Below, one piece after another: positions 1-7,645 of a stretch of 35,980 nt of DNA. The position numbers were made by a program, and so were the translations under genes. How positions within the stretch are numbered: position 1 is the stretch's first letter; every line of letters begins with the position of its first letter. Where the stretch lies: contig CANQTO010000025.1 of the NCBI GenBank assembly GCA_947626785.1, positions 1-35,980 on the forward strand, in the 5' to 3' direction. Source of the DNA: an uncultured Oscillospiraceae bacterium. Lineage in GTDB: Bacteria > Bacillota > Clostridia > Oscillospirales > Oscillospiraceae. The notes under the pieces were generated by a model. It had not been told where the DNA came from. It worked only from the letters and a program-made list of their open reading frames with translations, and searched no databases.

Positions 1-516
1 TCCTCCATTCTGGGGATTGACTTTTAATAGTTAATCTTCTCAAACCGAAACATGTGTTTCGGTTTGAAGAGGCGGCATAGTGGAACGGACGAGCCTTCCC
101 GTATACGGGGAGGCTCGGGATGTGGAACTTATGCCGACGACGTGGACCGAAGAGAAAGGCGCCCGAAGTCTCCCCGGGATCCCTCCAGGAAGAAGACACA
201 ACAGACCTCTTCTTAGGTCGCCCGTAGTCTATCCTTCCGGTATACCCCGGTGCAGACACTGGCAGAAACTGCTCCTTCCGGATGCACGCACAAGACGAAC
301 GAGGCTCGCTGGGTGCTCGTTTAACTGCGTCCTTAGCCTCGCAGAGTTTCGCCGCCGGAGCGGCGAAATCAGTCCAATCGTTTTTGGCGGCGGCGTGTAC
401 GTCGCCAAAAACTCTTCTCAGGCTGTAAGTGTGCGAGTTGGCCGCTTTTGCGGCCAACGAGTGCGCGCAACAGCCTGTATCCCCTTGCCTGAAAAGGGCT
501 TTGCCCTTTTCAGGCA
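1..516. other. Gene-free region rich in hairpins; candidate large structured RNA
   Basis: I find no convincing gene here; the one long open frame reads as low-complexity Arg/Pro/Ser and has no good ribosome site. Inverted repeats are dense. CGGCATA at 73-79 pairs with TATGCCG at 130-136 around a 26-nt palindrome at 91-116, and GTGGAAC occurs on both sides of that inner hairpin (80-86, 122-128). GACCGAAGAG at 145-154 can pair with 207-219. Further perfect or near-perfect hairpins lie at 347-368, 381-411, 419-477 (nested, inner stem 438-457) and 486-516 (14-bp stem, 3-nt loop). The sequence does not match RNase P, tmRNA, SRP or 6S RNA as I know them. The strand is undecided; the regularity could also reflect DNA-level repeats. 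Confidence 0.4.
41..66. repeat. Perfect 26-nt palindrome
   Basis: CAAACCGAAACA, a TG centre and TGTTTCGGTTTG form an uninterrupted inverted repeat in the gene-free region. It could end an upstream transcript, start the structured region or bind a dimeric regulator. No long T run follows on either strand, so a classical terminator is not well supported. Confidence 0.6.
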
Positions 517-520
517 GTTG

Positions 521-549
521 AAACAAAGAACCCCGCGCAAAGCGCGGGG
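521..549 (-). terminator. Rho-independent terminator of the htrA-type gene
   Basis: CCCCGCGC, loop AAA, GCGCGGGG (531-549). Read on the minus strand the hairpin is followed by the U-rich run TTCTTTGTTT (530-521), about 70 nt beyond the stop codon at 618. The plus strand has no comparable T run, so this serves the minus-strand gene. Confidence 0.75.
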
Positions 550-617
550 CCCTTCGTTTGGGAGAAAAGAGAGGATTTATAGGAGTAGAAAAGTAGCAAA
601 TTAAGATGGGGGAGGCC

Positions 618-2042
618 TCAGCTCCGGCCGTTGGCGGAGGATTCGTCCGGGCCCTCCTCGTCGAAGACGACGCTCAGCTCCAGACTCTCCCCGGCCCGGT
701 AGAGGCCGACGGAGGCGCTGTCCCCGGCGGAGAACTGCCTGAGGGCGGCGCGCAGCTCGTTGTAGCTGCTCACGTCCTCATCCCCCAGGCGGGTGATGAT
801 GTCCCCGGCCTGGATGCCGGCATTCTCGGCGGCGCTGCCCCGCTCCACCGAGTACACATAGGCCCCGATGGGCATCCCGTAGTACTGGCTGTACATGGAG
901 TTGTAGCGCTCGTCGATCCGCAGGCCCAGACTGGCCTTGCCGGACACATAGCCCTGGGTGATCAGGTCGCTGGCGATGGCGTAGGCCTCGTTGATGGGGA
1001 TCGCGAAGCCCAGGCCCTCCACGCCGGTGTCGCTGTACTTGGCGGTGACCACGCCGATCACCTGGCCCAGGCTGTTGTAGACGGGGCCGCCGGAGTTGCC
1101 GTGGTTGACGGCCGCGTCGATCTGAAACATATTGATGGCCTCGGAATTGGCGTCGGTGGTGATGAGCCGGTCCAGGGCGCTCACATGGCCGGTGGTCATG
1201 GAGAACTCCAGCTCGCCCAGGGGATTGCCCACCACATAGGCGTCGTCCCCCACGCTGAGGCTGTCGCTGTCGCCCAGAGTCACGGGGCTCAGCCCGGCCG
1301 CGTCGATCTTCAGCACGGCCACGTCGCTCCCGTCGTCCTCCACGCCCACGATCTCCGCACTGTACTGGGAGCCGTCGTGGAGCATGACCGTCACGTTCTG
1401 GCGGTTCTGGTAGGCGCTCTCGATCACGTGGTAATTGGTGAGGATATAGCCGTTTTCCGAGAGGATGAAGCCGGAGCCGCTGACGGGGGAGGAGCTGGTC
1501 AGCCCGAAGATGTTGGTATAGGTCACCTCGGTGCGGACGCCCACGGTCTGCCTACAGGCCTGGCTGTAGATCTGCCCGGCGGACAGGCTCGCGCTCACCG
1601 GACCGGAGGCGGCGGCCTGGCTGGCGGGGAGAGGGGCCTTCTCCGCCTGCTGGCGAAGCTCAGTCAGTTCCGTCTCCATCTCGCCCAGCCGCCCGCTGAA
1701 CCGGGCCCCCATGGCTCCGGCGCCAACGGCGCCGCCCAGCAGAGCACAGAGCAGGCACGCGGCCAGGACCCGGCCCCAGGGAAAACGGGCTTTCCGCTTC
1801 CGGGGAGGCTTGGGCTCCCGGACCGGCTTCTCGGGAGGGGTGTAGTATCGGGGCGGAGCGGTGTTCTCATCCATGGGGACATAGTGGGCGTCGGAGTAGA
1901 TCTTCTGGGTGTAGCCGTTTTTATAGTGGTACTCCCCGTTGACCCGGTCGGTCTCGCCTGTGAAGTTATAGCCGCCGAAGCTCTCCCGGAGGGAGGGACC
2001 CTCTCCGCTGTCCTTCGGCTGAAAGTCCTCCGGCTCAAACAT
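618..2042 (-). CDS. HtrA/DegP-family membrane-anchored serine protease with PDZ domain
   Basis: Trypsin-like protease of the HtrA family, 474 aa, expected to degrade or process misfolded proteins outside the membrane. Residues 1-85 are a hydrophilic cytoplasmic part ending in a Pro/Lys/Arg patch, followed by one membrane segment (about 90-112), a short helical linker, the protease domain (about 155-365) and a PDZ domain (about 370-462). The triad is visible as His205 (TNYHVI), Asp240 (GSDVAVLKI) and Ser317 (GNSGGP). The start is set by AGAGG a few bases before the ATG. It is transcribed alone, divergently from rnf. The long N-terminal cytoplasmic part recalls Bacillus HtrA/HtrB. The family assignment is firm; which paralogue it is cannot be told. 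Confidence 0.93.
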   Translation of the reverse strand: MFEPEDFQPKDSGEGPSLRESFGGYNFTGETDRVNGEYHYKNGYTQKIYSDAHYVPMDENTAPPRYYTPPEKPVREPKPPRKRKARFPWGRVLAACLLCALLGGAVGAGAMGARFSGRLGEMETELTELRQQAEKAPLPASQAAASGPVSASLSAGQIYSQACRQTVGVRTEVTYTNIFGLTSSSPVSGSGFILSENGYILTNYHVIESAYQNRQNVTVMLHDGSQYSAEIVGVEDDGSDVAVLKIDAAGLSPVTLGDSDSLSVGDDAYVVGNPLGELEFSMTTGHVSALDRLITTDANSEAINMFQIDAAVNHGNSGGPVYNSLGQVIGVVTAKYSDTGVEGLGFAIPINEAYAIASDLITQGYVSGKASLGLRIDERYNSMYSQYYGMPIGAYVYSVERGSAAENAGIQAGDIITRLGDEDVSSYNELRAALRQFSAGDSASVGLYRAGESLELSVVFDEEGPDESSANGRS

Positions 2043-2083
2043 CCCGCAAACCTCTTTTTGCCTCGATTTCCTTTTCGCTTGCT

Positions 2084-2112
2084 ATGATAGCCGGGATTTG
2101 TGTCCCTGACAT
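2084..2112 (-). promoter_or_regulatory. Possible promoter of the htrA-type gene
   Basis: On the minus strand, ATGTCA (2112-2107), 17 nt, TATCAT (2089-2084), about 40 nt before the start codon. The -35 matches the sigma-70 consensus at four of six bases and the -10 at five of six. Plausible only. Confidence 0.4.
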
Positions 2113-2358
2113 GAACAAAGTCCCAAAAATTTTTAAACAAACCGAGAACAAATTTTAACTGTATTCAAATATCGAAGGAATGAACGATATACGAACCGTT
2201 CAAATTTCCGTCATATATTCATTGTTATACAAATAACATGCAGACTTTTCCAGAATAAGGAATCGGACAAAAATAAACGATTTTCTATCATTGGAGGGGA
2301 TAAAATACGTTTGTTAATAACTTGTCTCGGCAAAATGCCCATTTGGACCGGAACGGAC
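2113..2358. other. AT-rich intergenic region between htrA and rnf
   Basis: About 245 bp, much richer in A/T than the flanking genes, with no credible open frame. It holds an inverted repeat TGAACG (2181-2186) / CGTTCA (2197-2202) with a 10-nt spacer, which could be an operator for the divergent genes. No Rex-like or other named binding site was recognised. Confidence 0.5.
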
Positions 2359-2388
2359 TGGACATTTTACGGCCGATTGTGATACAAT
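2359..2388 (+). promoter_or_regulatory. Sigma-70-type promoter of the rnf operon
   Basis: TGGACA (2359-2364), 18-nt spacer, TACAAT (2383-2388). Transcription would start near 2395, giving a leader of about 70 nt before rnfC. The same pair of hexamers occurs before thyA with a 17-nt spacer. Confidence 0.7.
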
Positions 2389-2403
2389 TTGCATAGAAAG
2401 TCA

Positions 2404-2433
2404 CCGGGGGAAGCGGCGCGCCGCTTCCCCCGG
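2404..2433 (+). repeat. Perfect 30-nt palindrome in the rnf leader
   Basis: CCGGGGGAAGCGGCG followed by its exact reverse complement. It lies just after the inferred transcription start and about 18 nt before the ribosome site of rnfC. In RNA it could fold as a very stable hairpin at the 5' end, protecting the message or controlling translation; in DNA it could be a dimer-binding site. Confidence 0.7.
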
Positions 2434-2463
2434 AAAGGTGAAACTAACATCGAGGTGAAGCTT

Positions 2464-3828
2464 ATGTCCCACACGTTTAAAGGCGGCGTGCATCCAAATT
2501 ATATGAAAGCACCGCAGATCCCGGTGACTGTGATCGCTCCGCCTGCCCAGGTCGTTATCCCCATGGCTCAGCACATAGGCGCTCCCTGCAAGCCCCTCGT
2601 CAGCGTCGGGGACTATGTGAAGATGGGCCAGAAGGTCGGGGAGAATCCGGCCCCTGTCTCCGCCCCGGTCCACGCCTCTGTCTCCGGCAAGGTGGTGGCC
2701 GTGGAACCCCGTCCCCACCCCCTGGGGGACATGATCCTGTCTGTGGTCATTGAAAACGACTATCAGGACACCCCCTGCGAGGATCTGGCGCCTCTGACTC
2801 CGGAGGAACTGAAGGATCCTGACGCTATCCTTGACCGGATCCGCGAGGCCGGCGTGGTGGGCATGGGCGGCGCCATGTTCCCCACCGCCTTCAAGATCCG
2901 CGGCGGCATCGGCAAGGTCGATAAGCTCATTATCAACGGCGCCGAGTGTGAGCCCTATCTGAACGGCGACCATCTGACCATGCTCAACTTCCCCGAGCAG
3001 CTGCTGAAGGGCATCGAGCTGGTGCGCATCGCCAGCGGCGTGGAGAAGGCCTACTACGGTATCGAGAAGAACAAGCAGGACGCTATTGACCTGCTCAACT
3101 CCCTCCACCCGGAGAAGTACGGCATCGAGATCGTCCCCGAGGAGGTCAAGTACCCCCAGGGCGGCGAGAAGATGCAGGTCAAGGCCGTCACCGGCCGGGA
3201 GGTCAAGCCCGGCGGGCTGCCCTCCGGCGTGGGCTGCAACGTGGTCAGCACCCGGACCTCCTACGCCGTCTACCAGGCCTGCTACGAGGGCAAGCCGGTG
3301 ATCGAGCGTATCGTCACCGTGGCCGGCAGCGCCCTGAAGGCCCCGGTCAACGGCCTGACCCGGGTGGGCACCCCCTTCGGCTATCTGGCCGAGCAGTGCG
3401 GCGGCTTCGTGAAGGACCCACGCAAGATCGTCCTGGGCGGCCCCATGATGGGCATCTGCGCCACCAGCTTTGACGCGCCCACCATCAAGGGCACCGCGGG
3501 CGTGCTGTTTTTCACCGAGGAGGAGGACCGGCACGTGGAGCACCCCACCTGCATCCGCTGCGGCAAGTGCATCACCGTCTGTCCCATGAACCTGGAGCCG
3601 GTGTTCATGTACATGTACTACTCCAAGGGCGACTTCGCCAATATGGAGAAATACCATATTCTGGACTGCTTTGAGTGCGGCAGCTGCGCGTTCAACTGCC
3701 CCGCCCGCATGCCTCTGACCCACGCCTTCAAGACGGCCAAGCTCATGTTCCAGGCCAAGGCGGCGAAGGAGAAGGCTGCGGCCGAGGCCGCGGCCGCAGC
3801 CGCGGCGGCAAAGGAGGTTAAGGTATGA
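2464..3828 (+). CDS. rnfC: Rnf complex subunit RnfC (NADH-facing Fe-S subunit)
   Basis: Peripheral subunit of the ion-translocating ferredoxin:NAD+ oxidoreductase, where NAD(H) reacts. The N-terminus (MSHTFKGGVHPNYMK) is typical of clostridial RnfC. It is followed by a Gly-rich nucleotide/FMN-binding region (GVVGMGGAMFPT) and two ferredoxin motifs at Cys363/366/369/373 and Cys402/405/408/412. The 454-aa length is normal. The ATG at 2464 is chosen because GAGGTG lies seven bases upstream; the open frame extends to 2389 from a TTG, but that overlaps the -10 box and palindrome. The C-terminus is an Ala/Lys/Glu-rich tail. The stop overlaps rnfD by four bases (ATGA). Confidence 0.96.
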   Translation: MSHTFKGGVHPNYMKAPQIPVTVIAPPAQVVIPMAQHIGAPCKPLVSVGDYVKMGQKVGENPAPVSAPVHASVSGKVVAVEPRPHPLGDMILSVVIENDYQDTPCEDLAPLTPEELKDPDAILDRIREAGVVGMGGAMFPTAFKIRGGIGKVDKLIINGAECEPYLNGDHLTMLNFPEQLLKGIELVRIASGVEKAYYGIEKNKQDAIDLLNSLHPEKYGIEIVPEEVKYPQGGEKMQVKAVTGREVKPGGLPSGVGCNVVSTRTSYAVYQACYEGKPVIERIVTVAGSALKAPVNGLTRVGTPFGYLAEQCGGFVKDPRKIVLGGPMMGICATSFDAPTIKGTAGVLFFTEEEDRHVEHPTCIRCGKCITVCPMNLEPVFMYMYYSKGDFANMEKYHILDCFECGSCAFNCPARMPLTHAFKTAKLMFQAKAAKEKAAAEAAAAAAAAKEVKV

Positions 3829-4853
3829 GCGAGAAAAAAGAGAGAATCGTGCTGGACGTAGCGTACCAGCCCCAGGTCCGCACCGGGACCGATACGCGGC
3901 GCATCATGCTGGACGTGATGATCGCCCTGCTGCCCGCCGTAGCGGTCTCCGTGTGGCAGTTCGGCGTCTATCCCCTGGCGGTCATCGCCGTGTCCATGGC
4001 CTCCGCCGTCTTCTTCGAGTGGGGCTACCGGAAGCTCATGAAGAAGACCAACACCGTGGGCGACCTGTCCGCCTGCGTCACCGGCCTGCTGCTGGCCCTG
4101 ACCCTGCCCCCCACGGCGCCCCTGTGGCTGCCCCCCATCGGCACCTTCTTCGCCATCGTGGTGGTCAAGCAGCTCTACGGCGGCATCGGCAAGAACTTCC
4201 TGAACCCCGCCCTGGCGGCCCGGGCCTTCCTGCTGGCCTCCTACGCGCTGCTGATGGGCCAGTACGCGGTGCCCTCCTCCCTGGCGGGCATCGACGGCGT
4301 CAGCTCCGCAACGCCCCTGTCCTATCTGTATGACGCCGGCGCGTTTCCCGCGTACATAGACCTCAAGGGCCTGTTTTTGGGCACCATCCCCGGCAGCATC
4401 GGCGAGATCAGCGCCCTGGCGCTGCTCATCGGCTTTGCCTATCTGCTCATCCGCAAGGTGATCTCCTGGCGCATCCCCACGGCCTTTGTGGGCACGGTGG
4501 CGGTGCTGACCCTGATCTTCGGCGGCTCCGGCTTCGGCCGGGTGGAATGGATGCTGGCAAACGTCCTCTCCGGCGGCCTGATGCTGGGCGCCATCTTCAT
4601 GGCGACTGACTACGCCACCAGCCCCGTCACCCTCAACGGCCAGCTGCTCTTCGGCGCCGGCTGCGGCGCGCTGACGGTGCTCATCCGCTATTTCGGCGGC
4701 TTCCCCGAGGGCGTCAGCTACGCCATTTTGATCATGAACCTCTGCTCCTGGGCTATTGACAAGCTCTTCCACCGCCACCAGTTCGGTGTCACCAAGGAGG
4801 ACATCGAGGCTGAGAAGGCGGCCCGGAAGGCGGCAAAGGAGGCGGCAAAATGA
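3825..4853 (+). CDS. rnfD: Rnf complex subunit RnfD (membrane flavoprotein)
   Basis: Integral membrane subunit of the Rnf complex (NqrB/RnfD family), 342 aa with many hydrophobic helices. The covalent FMN site is recognisable as SSATPLS, with Thr163 the probable phosphoester acceptor, by analogy with NqrB. The GGIGKNFLNPALAARAF segment is characteristic of the family. The C-terminus carries a short charged Ala/Lys tail. Overlaps of four bases with both rnfC and rnfG imply translational coupling. Confidence 0.96.
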   Translation: MSEKKERIVLDVAYQPQVRTGTDTRRIMLDVMIALLPAVAVSVWQFGVYPLAVIAVSMASAVFFEWGYRKLMKKTNTVGDLSACVTGLLLALTLPPTAPLWLPPIGTFFAIVVVKQLYGGIGKNFLNPALAARAFLLASYALLMGQYAVPSSLAGIDGVSSATPLSYLYDAGAFPAYIDLKGLFLGTIPGSIGEISALALLIGFAYLLIRKVISWRIPTAFVGTVAVLTLIFGGSGFGRVEWMLANVLSGGLMLGAIFMATDYATSPVTLNGQLLFGAGCGALTVLIRYFGGFPEGVSYAILIMNLCSWAIDKLFHRHQFGVTKEDIEAEKAARKAAKEAAK

Positions 4854-5392
4854 ATAAGATCTTAAAGCTCACCCTGATTTTGTTCCTGGTCTGCGCCATC
4901 ACCGCCGGCATCCTGGGCGTGGTCAACGAGATCACCTACCAGCGGATCGAGGAGCAGCAGCGCATCAAGACCGAACGGGCCTACGCCGCGGTGCTGCCCG
5001 CCGAGGGCTACGAGGAAGTGGCCTTCGACCAGGACGCCTTCCCCACGGTGGACCTGATCAACCGCTGCACGGACGGGGCCGGCTGGGTGGTGACCACCAC
5101 CTTCTCCGGCGCTCAGGGCAGCATCACCATGGCCGTGGGCGTGGACCCCGACTATAAGTGCACCGGCATCTCCATCATCAAACATTCCGAGACCTCCGGC
5201 CTGGGCGCCAACGCCGCCAGCTCCTCCGAGAAGGGCGTCAACTGGCGGGCCCAGTTCGTGGGCGAGGATGAAAATGTCGCCATCACCAAGATGGGCGGCC
5301 ATATCGACGCGCTGGCCGGCGCGACGATCACTTCCCGCTCCGTGGCCAACGCCACCGGCGTTGCCATCCGCGCGGTGAGATCCCTGGGTTAA
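4850..5392 (+). CDS. rnfG: Rnf complex subunit RnfG (covalent FMN protein)
   Basis: Single-pass membrane subunit, 180 aa. One N-terminal hydrophobic helix (about 5-25) anchors an extracytoplasmic FMN-binding domain. The flavinylation motif appears as AGATIT, with Thr161 the expected FMN-phosphate acceptor, compared with the NqrC/RnfG consensus SGATxT; the first Ser is Ala here. KHSETSGLGA, also conserved in the family, precedes it. Covalent attachment normally needs ApbE, which is not in this window. Confidence 0.95.
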   Translation: MNKILKLTLILFLVCAITAGILGVVNEITYQRIEEQQRIKTERAYAAVLPAEGYEEVAFDQDAFPTVDLINRCTDGAGWVVTTTFSGAQGSITMAVGVDPDYKCTGISIIKHSETSGLGANAASSSEKGVNWRAQFVGEDENVAITKMGGHIDALAGATITSRSVANATGVAIRAVRSLG

Positions 5393-5407
5393 GGAGGAAA
5401 AGGCTGC

Positions 5408-6106
5408 ATGAATATCAAGAAACAGTTTACGGAAGGCCTGATCACCAACAACCCCGTCCTGGTGCAGCTCATCGGTATGTGCGCCACCATGGCCATCACC
5501 ACCACCCTCTTCAACGGCGTGGGCATGGGCCTGTCGGTGCTGATCATCCTGACCTGCTGCAACGTGGTGGTCTCCGCCATCCGCAAGATCATCCCCAACG
5601 AGATCCGCCTGGCTATCTTTGTGGTCATCATCGCGGGCTTCGTCACCATCGTGGACCTGCTGCTCCAGGCCTACATCCCCGCCCTGAGCGACGCGCTGGG
5701 CGTGTTCATCCCCCTGATCGTGGTCAACTGCATCATCATCGGCCGGGCCGAGGCCTTCTGCCAGAAGAACACCGTGGGCGCCTCGTTCTTTGACGGCATC
5801 TTCCAGGGCCTGGGCTACACGCTGGTGCTGATCGTCATGTGCGTGTTCCGCGAGCTGCTGGGCAGCGGGCGCTTCGGCGGCGGCCTGATCGACATCGCCA
5901 ACGGCTTCCGCCTCACCCTGGACGGCACCGGCGCGGGCATCCAGATCTTCCCGGAGGACTTCGGCGCCTCCATCCTGACCCTGCCCTTCGGCGGCTTCAT
6001 CACCCTGGGCCTGCTGATCGCCATTATGCAGTACGCGCTGAAAAGGTCCGCCAAGAAGAAAGAGGCGGCCGAAAAGGCGCAGAAGGAGGCTGAGGAAGTA
6101 TGCTGA
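5408..6106 (+). CDS. rnfE: Rnf complex subunit RnfE
   Basis: Multi-spanning membrane subunit (NqrD/RnfE family), 232 aa. It begins with the family pattern FTEGLITNNPVLVQLIGMC. Conserved membrane features include LTCCNVVVSAIRK and IVVNCIIIGRAEAF, whose Cys residues hold the intramembrane iron centre shared with RnfA in solved Rnf/Nqr structures. AAGGAGG lies before the ATG. The tail is Lys/Glu/Ala-rich, as in RnfC and RnfD here, and overlaps the start of rnfA by seven bases. Confidence 0.95.
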   Translation: MNIKKQFTEGLITNNPVLVQLIGMCATMAITTTLFNGVGMGLSVLIILTCCNVVVSAIRKIIPNEIRLAIFVVIIAGFVTIVDLLLQAYIPALSDALGVFIPLIVVNCIIIGRAEAFCQKNTVGASFFDGIFQGLGYTLVLIVMCVFRELLGSGRFGGGLIDIANGFRLTLDGTGAGIQIFPEDFGASILTLPFGGFITLGLLIAIMQYALKRSAKKKEAAEKAQKEAEEVC

Positions 6107-6687
6107 CGAACATCATTTCGATCTCCCTTGGCGCTATTCTGATCAACAACTTCATTTTCTCCCAGTTCCTGGGCTGCTGCCCCTTCCTGGGCTGCTCCAG
6201 CAAGGTGGACACCGCCACCGGCATGGGCCTGGCCGTGGTCTTCGTCATGGGCCTGGCCTCCGCCATTTGCTGGGTGATCGATCAGTTCATCCTGGTGCCC
6301 CTGGGCCTGGAATTTTTGCAGACGCTGGCCTTCATCCTGGTCATCGCCTCTCTGGTGCAGTTCGTGGAGATGTTCCTGAAGAAGTCCGTCCCCTCCCTGT
6401 ACTCCGCCCTGGGCATCTACCTGCCCCTGATCACCACCAACTGCGCGGTGCTGGGCGTGGTGCTGCTGAACGTGCAGAACGACTACAACTTCATCGAGTC
6501 CGTGGTCTACGGCGTCACCGGCGGCCTGGGCTTCATGCTGGCCATCGTCCTCTTCGCCAGCGTCCGGGAGCGGGTCCAGTTCTCCGAGTACCCCGAGTGC
6601 TTTGAGGGCTTCCCCATCTGCCTGGTCTCCGCCGGCCTGGTGGCCCTGGCCTTCATGGGCTTCAGCGGCATGCAGATCTTCGCGTAA
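6100..6687 (+). CDS. rnfA: Rnf complex subunit RnfA
   Basis: Membrane subunit (NqrE/RnfA family), 195 aa, six hydrophobic segments, homologous to RnfE but inverted in the membrane. Signature parts are NNFIFSQFLGCCPFLG near the N-terminus and LGIYLPLITTNCAVLGV in the middle. Their Cys residues are the expected ligands of the intramembrane iron centre. The start overlaps rnfE, and a GAAGGAGG-like site lies within the rnfE tail. Confidence 0.96.
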   Translation: MLTNIISISLGAILINNFIFSQFLGCCPFLGCSSKVDTATGMGLAVVFVMGLASAICWVIDQFILVPLGLEFLQTLAFILVIASLVQFVEMFLKKSVPSLYSALGIYLPLITTNCAVLGVVLLNVQNDYNFIESVVYGVTGGLGFMLAIVLFASVRERVQFSEYPECFEGFPICLVSAGLVALAFMGFSGMQIFA

Positions 6688-6702
6688 AGGAGGGCCTGGA
6701 AA

Positions 6703-7527
6703 ATGACGATTTTGTATTCGATCTTAGTCCTTGGCCTGCTGGGCGGCGTCTTCGGCGCGGTCCTGGCCTTCGCCTCCAAGATCTTCTATGTGGAAGTGGA
6801 CCCCAAGCAGGAGGCCGTCCGTGCCTGCCTGGCCGGCGCTAACTGCGGCGGCTGCGGCTATCCCGGCTGTGACGGCTACGCCGCCGCCGTAGCGGCGGGG
6901 GAGGCCCCCACCAACCGCTGCGTGGCGGGCGGCCCCGAGGCCGCGGCCAAGATCGCCGAGATCATGGGCGTCTCCGCCGGCGCCGCCGAGAAGATGGTGG
7001 CCTTCGTGCCCTGCTCCGGCACCACCGGCCACGCGGAGCTGCGCTTCAACTACTCCGGCCCTGTGGACTGCCGGGCCGCCATGCTCTTCGGCGGCAAGAG
7101 CAACAAGACCTGCACCTTCGCCTGCATCGGCCTGGGCAACTGCACCCGCGCCTGCCAGTTCGACGCCATCCACATCGTGGACGGCGTGGCCAAGGTGGAC
7201 CGGTCCAAGTGCGTGGGCTGCGGCGCCTGTGCCGACGCCTGCCCCAAGAGCATCATCAAGCTGCTGCCCGAGAGCCAGAAGATCATGCCCGCCTGCTCCA
7301 ACCGGGACAAGGGCGCTAAGGTCATGAAGATGTGCGACTTCGGCTGCATCGGCTGTATGCGCTGCCAGCGGGAGTGCCCCGCCGACGCCATCACGGTCCA
7401 GGACAACCTGGCCGTGGTCAACATGGACAAGTGCGTCCAGTGCGGCCACTGCGCGGAGATCTGCCCGAGGAAGATCATCACCAGCTTCTATCCCCAGGTA
7501 AAGGTCCCCGCCGCCGCGGGCAAGTGA
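6703..7527 (+). CDS. rnfB: Rnf complex subunit RnfB (ferredoxin-facing polyferredoxin)
   Basis: Subunit that takes electrons from reduced ferredoxin, 274 aa. One N-terminal membrane helix (about 3-25) is followed by the four-Cys cluster domain (Cys48, 51, 56, 73). Several [4Fe-4S] motifs follow: Cys137/141/147/151, Cys170/173/176/180, Cys211/215/218/221/225 and Cys244/247/250/254. This multi-cluster architecture is the clostridial form, longer than enterobacterial RsxB (about 190 aa). It is the last gene of the operon; order C-D-G-E-A-B is the usual Firmicute order. GGAGG lies before the ATG. Confidence 0.96.
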   Translation: MTILYSILVLGLLGGVFGAVLAFASKIFYVEVDPKQEAVRACLAGANCGGCGYPGCDGYAAAVAAGEAPTNRCVAGGPEAAAKIAEIMGVSAGAAEKMVAFVPCSGTTGHAELRFNYSGPVDCRAAMLFGGKSNKTCTFACIGLGNCTRACQFDAIHIVDGVAKVDRSKCVGCGACADACPKSIIKLLPESQKIMPACSNRDKGAKVMKMCDFGCIGCMRCQRECPADAITVQDNLAVVNMDKCVQCGHCAEICPRKIITSFYPQVKVPAAAGK

Positions 7528-7551
7528 TCCTGCCGCGAAAGCGATCATATA

Positions 7552-7590
7552 CTGAAAGAAGCAGCCTTTCGCAAGGCTGCTTCTTTCAGC
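7552..7590 (+). terminator. Terminator after rnfB
   Basis: CTGAAAGAAGCAGCCTT, loop TCGC, and the exact complement (7552-7589), 25 nt past the rnfB stop. The U-rich bases are within the 3' arm rather than after it, so termination strength is uncertain, but the hairpin is perfect. Confidence 0.65.
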
Positions 7591-7645
7591 TTGTAGATAA
7601 GTAGATAAAGTCCAGCGAAACTCATTACGAAGTCCAGTGGAGGAG

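Noticed and set aside
231-290. SRP RNA or RNase P in the gene-free region
   Set aside because: The minus strand has CCGGAAGGAGCAG, which recalls the SRP S-domain, but the flanking GGTCAGG and AGCA loop partners are absent, and RNase P and tmRNA signatures are missing.
80-604. 174-codon open frame on plus
   Set aside because: Its product is Arg/Pro/Ser-rich without domain or periodicity, lacks a ribosome site and runs through several perfect hairpins, including a terminator; better explained as structured non-coding DNA.
606-2087. Long plus-strand frame antisense to the htrA-type gene
   Set aside because: Gly/Ala/Val/His-rich product typical of the opposite strand of GC-rich coding DNA; the minus strand has a full protease with triad.
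2389-2463. Upstream extension of rnfC from a TTG at 2389
   Set aside because: It would begin at the -10 box and translate through a stable palindrome; the ATG at 2464 has a good ribosome site and the family N-terminus.
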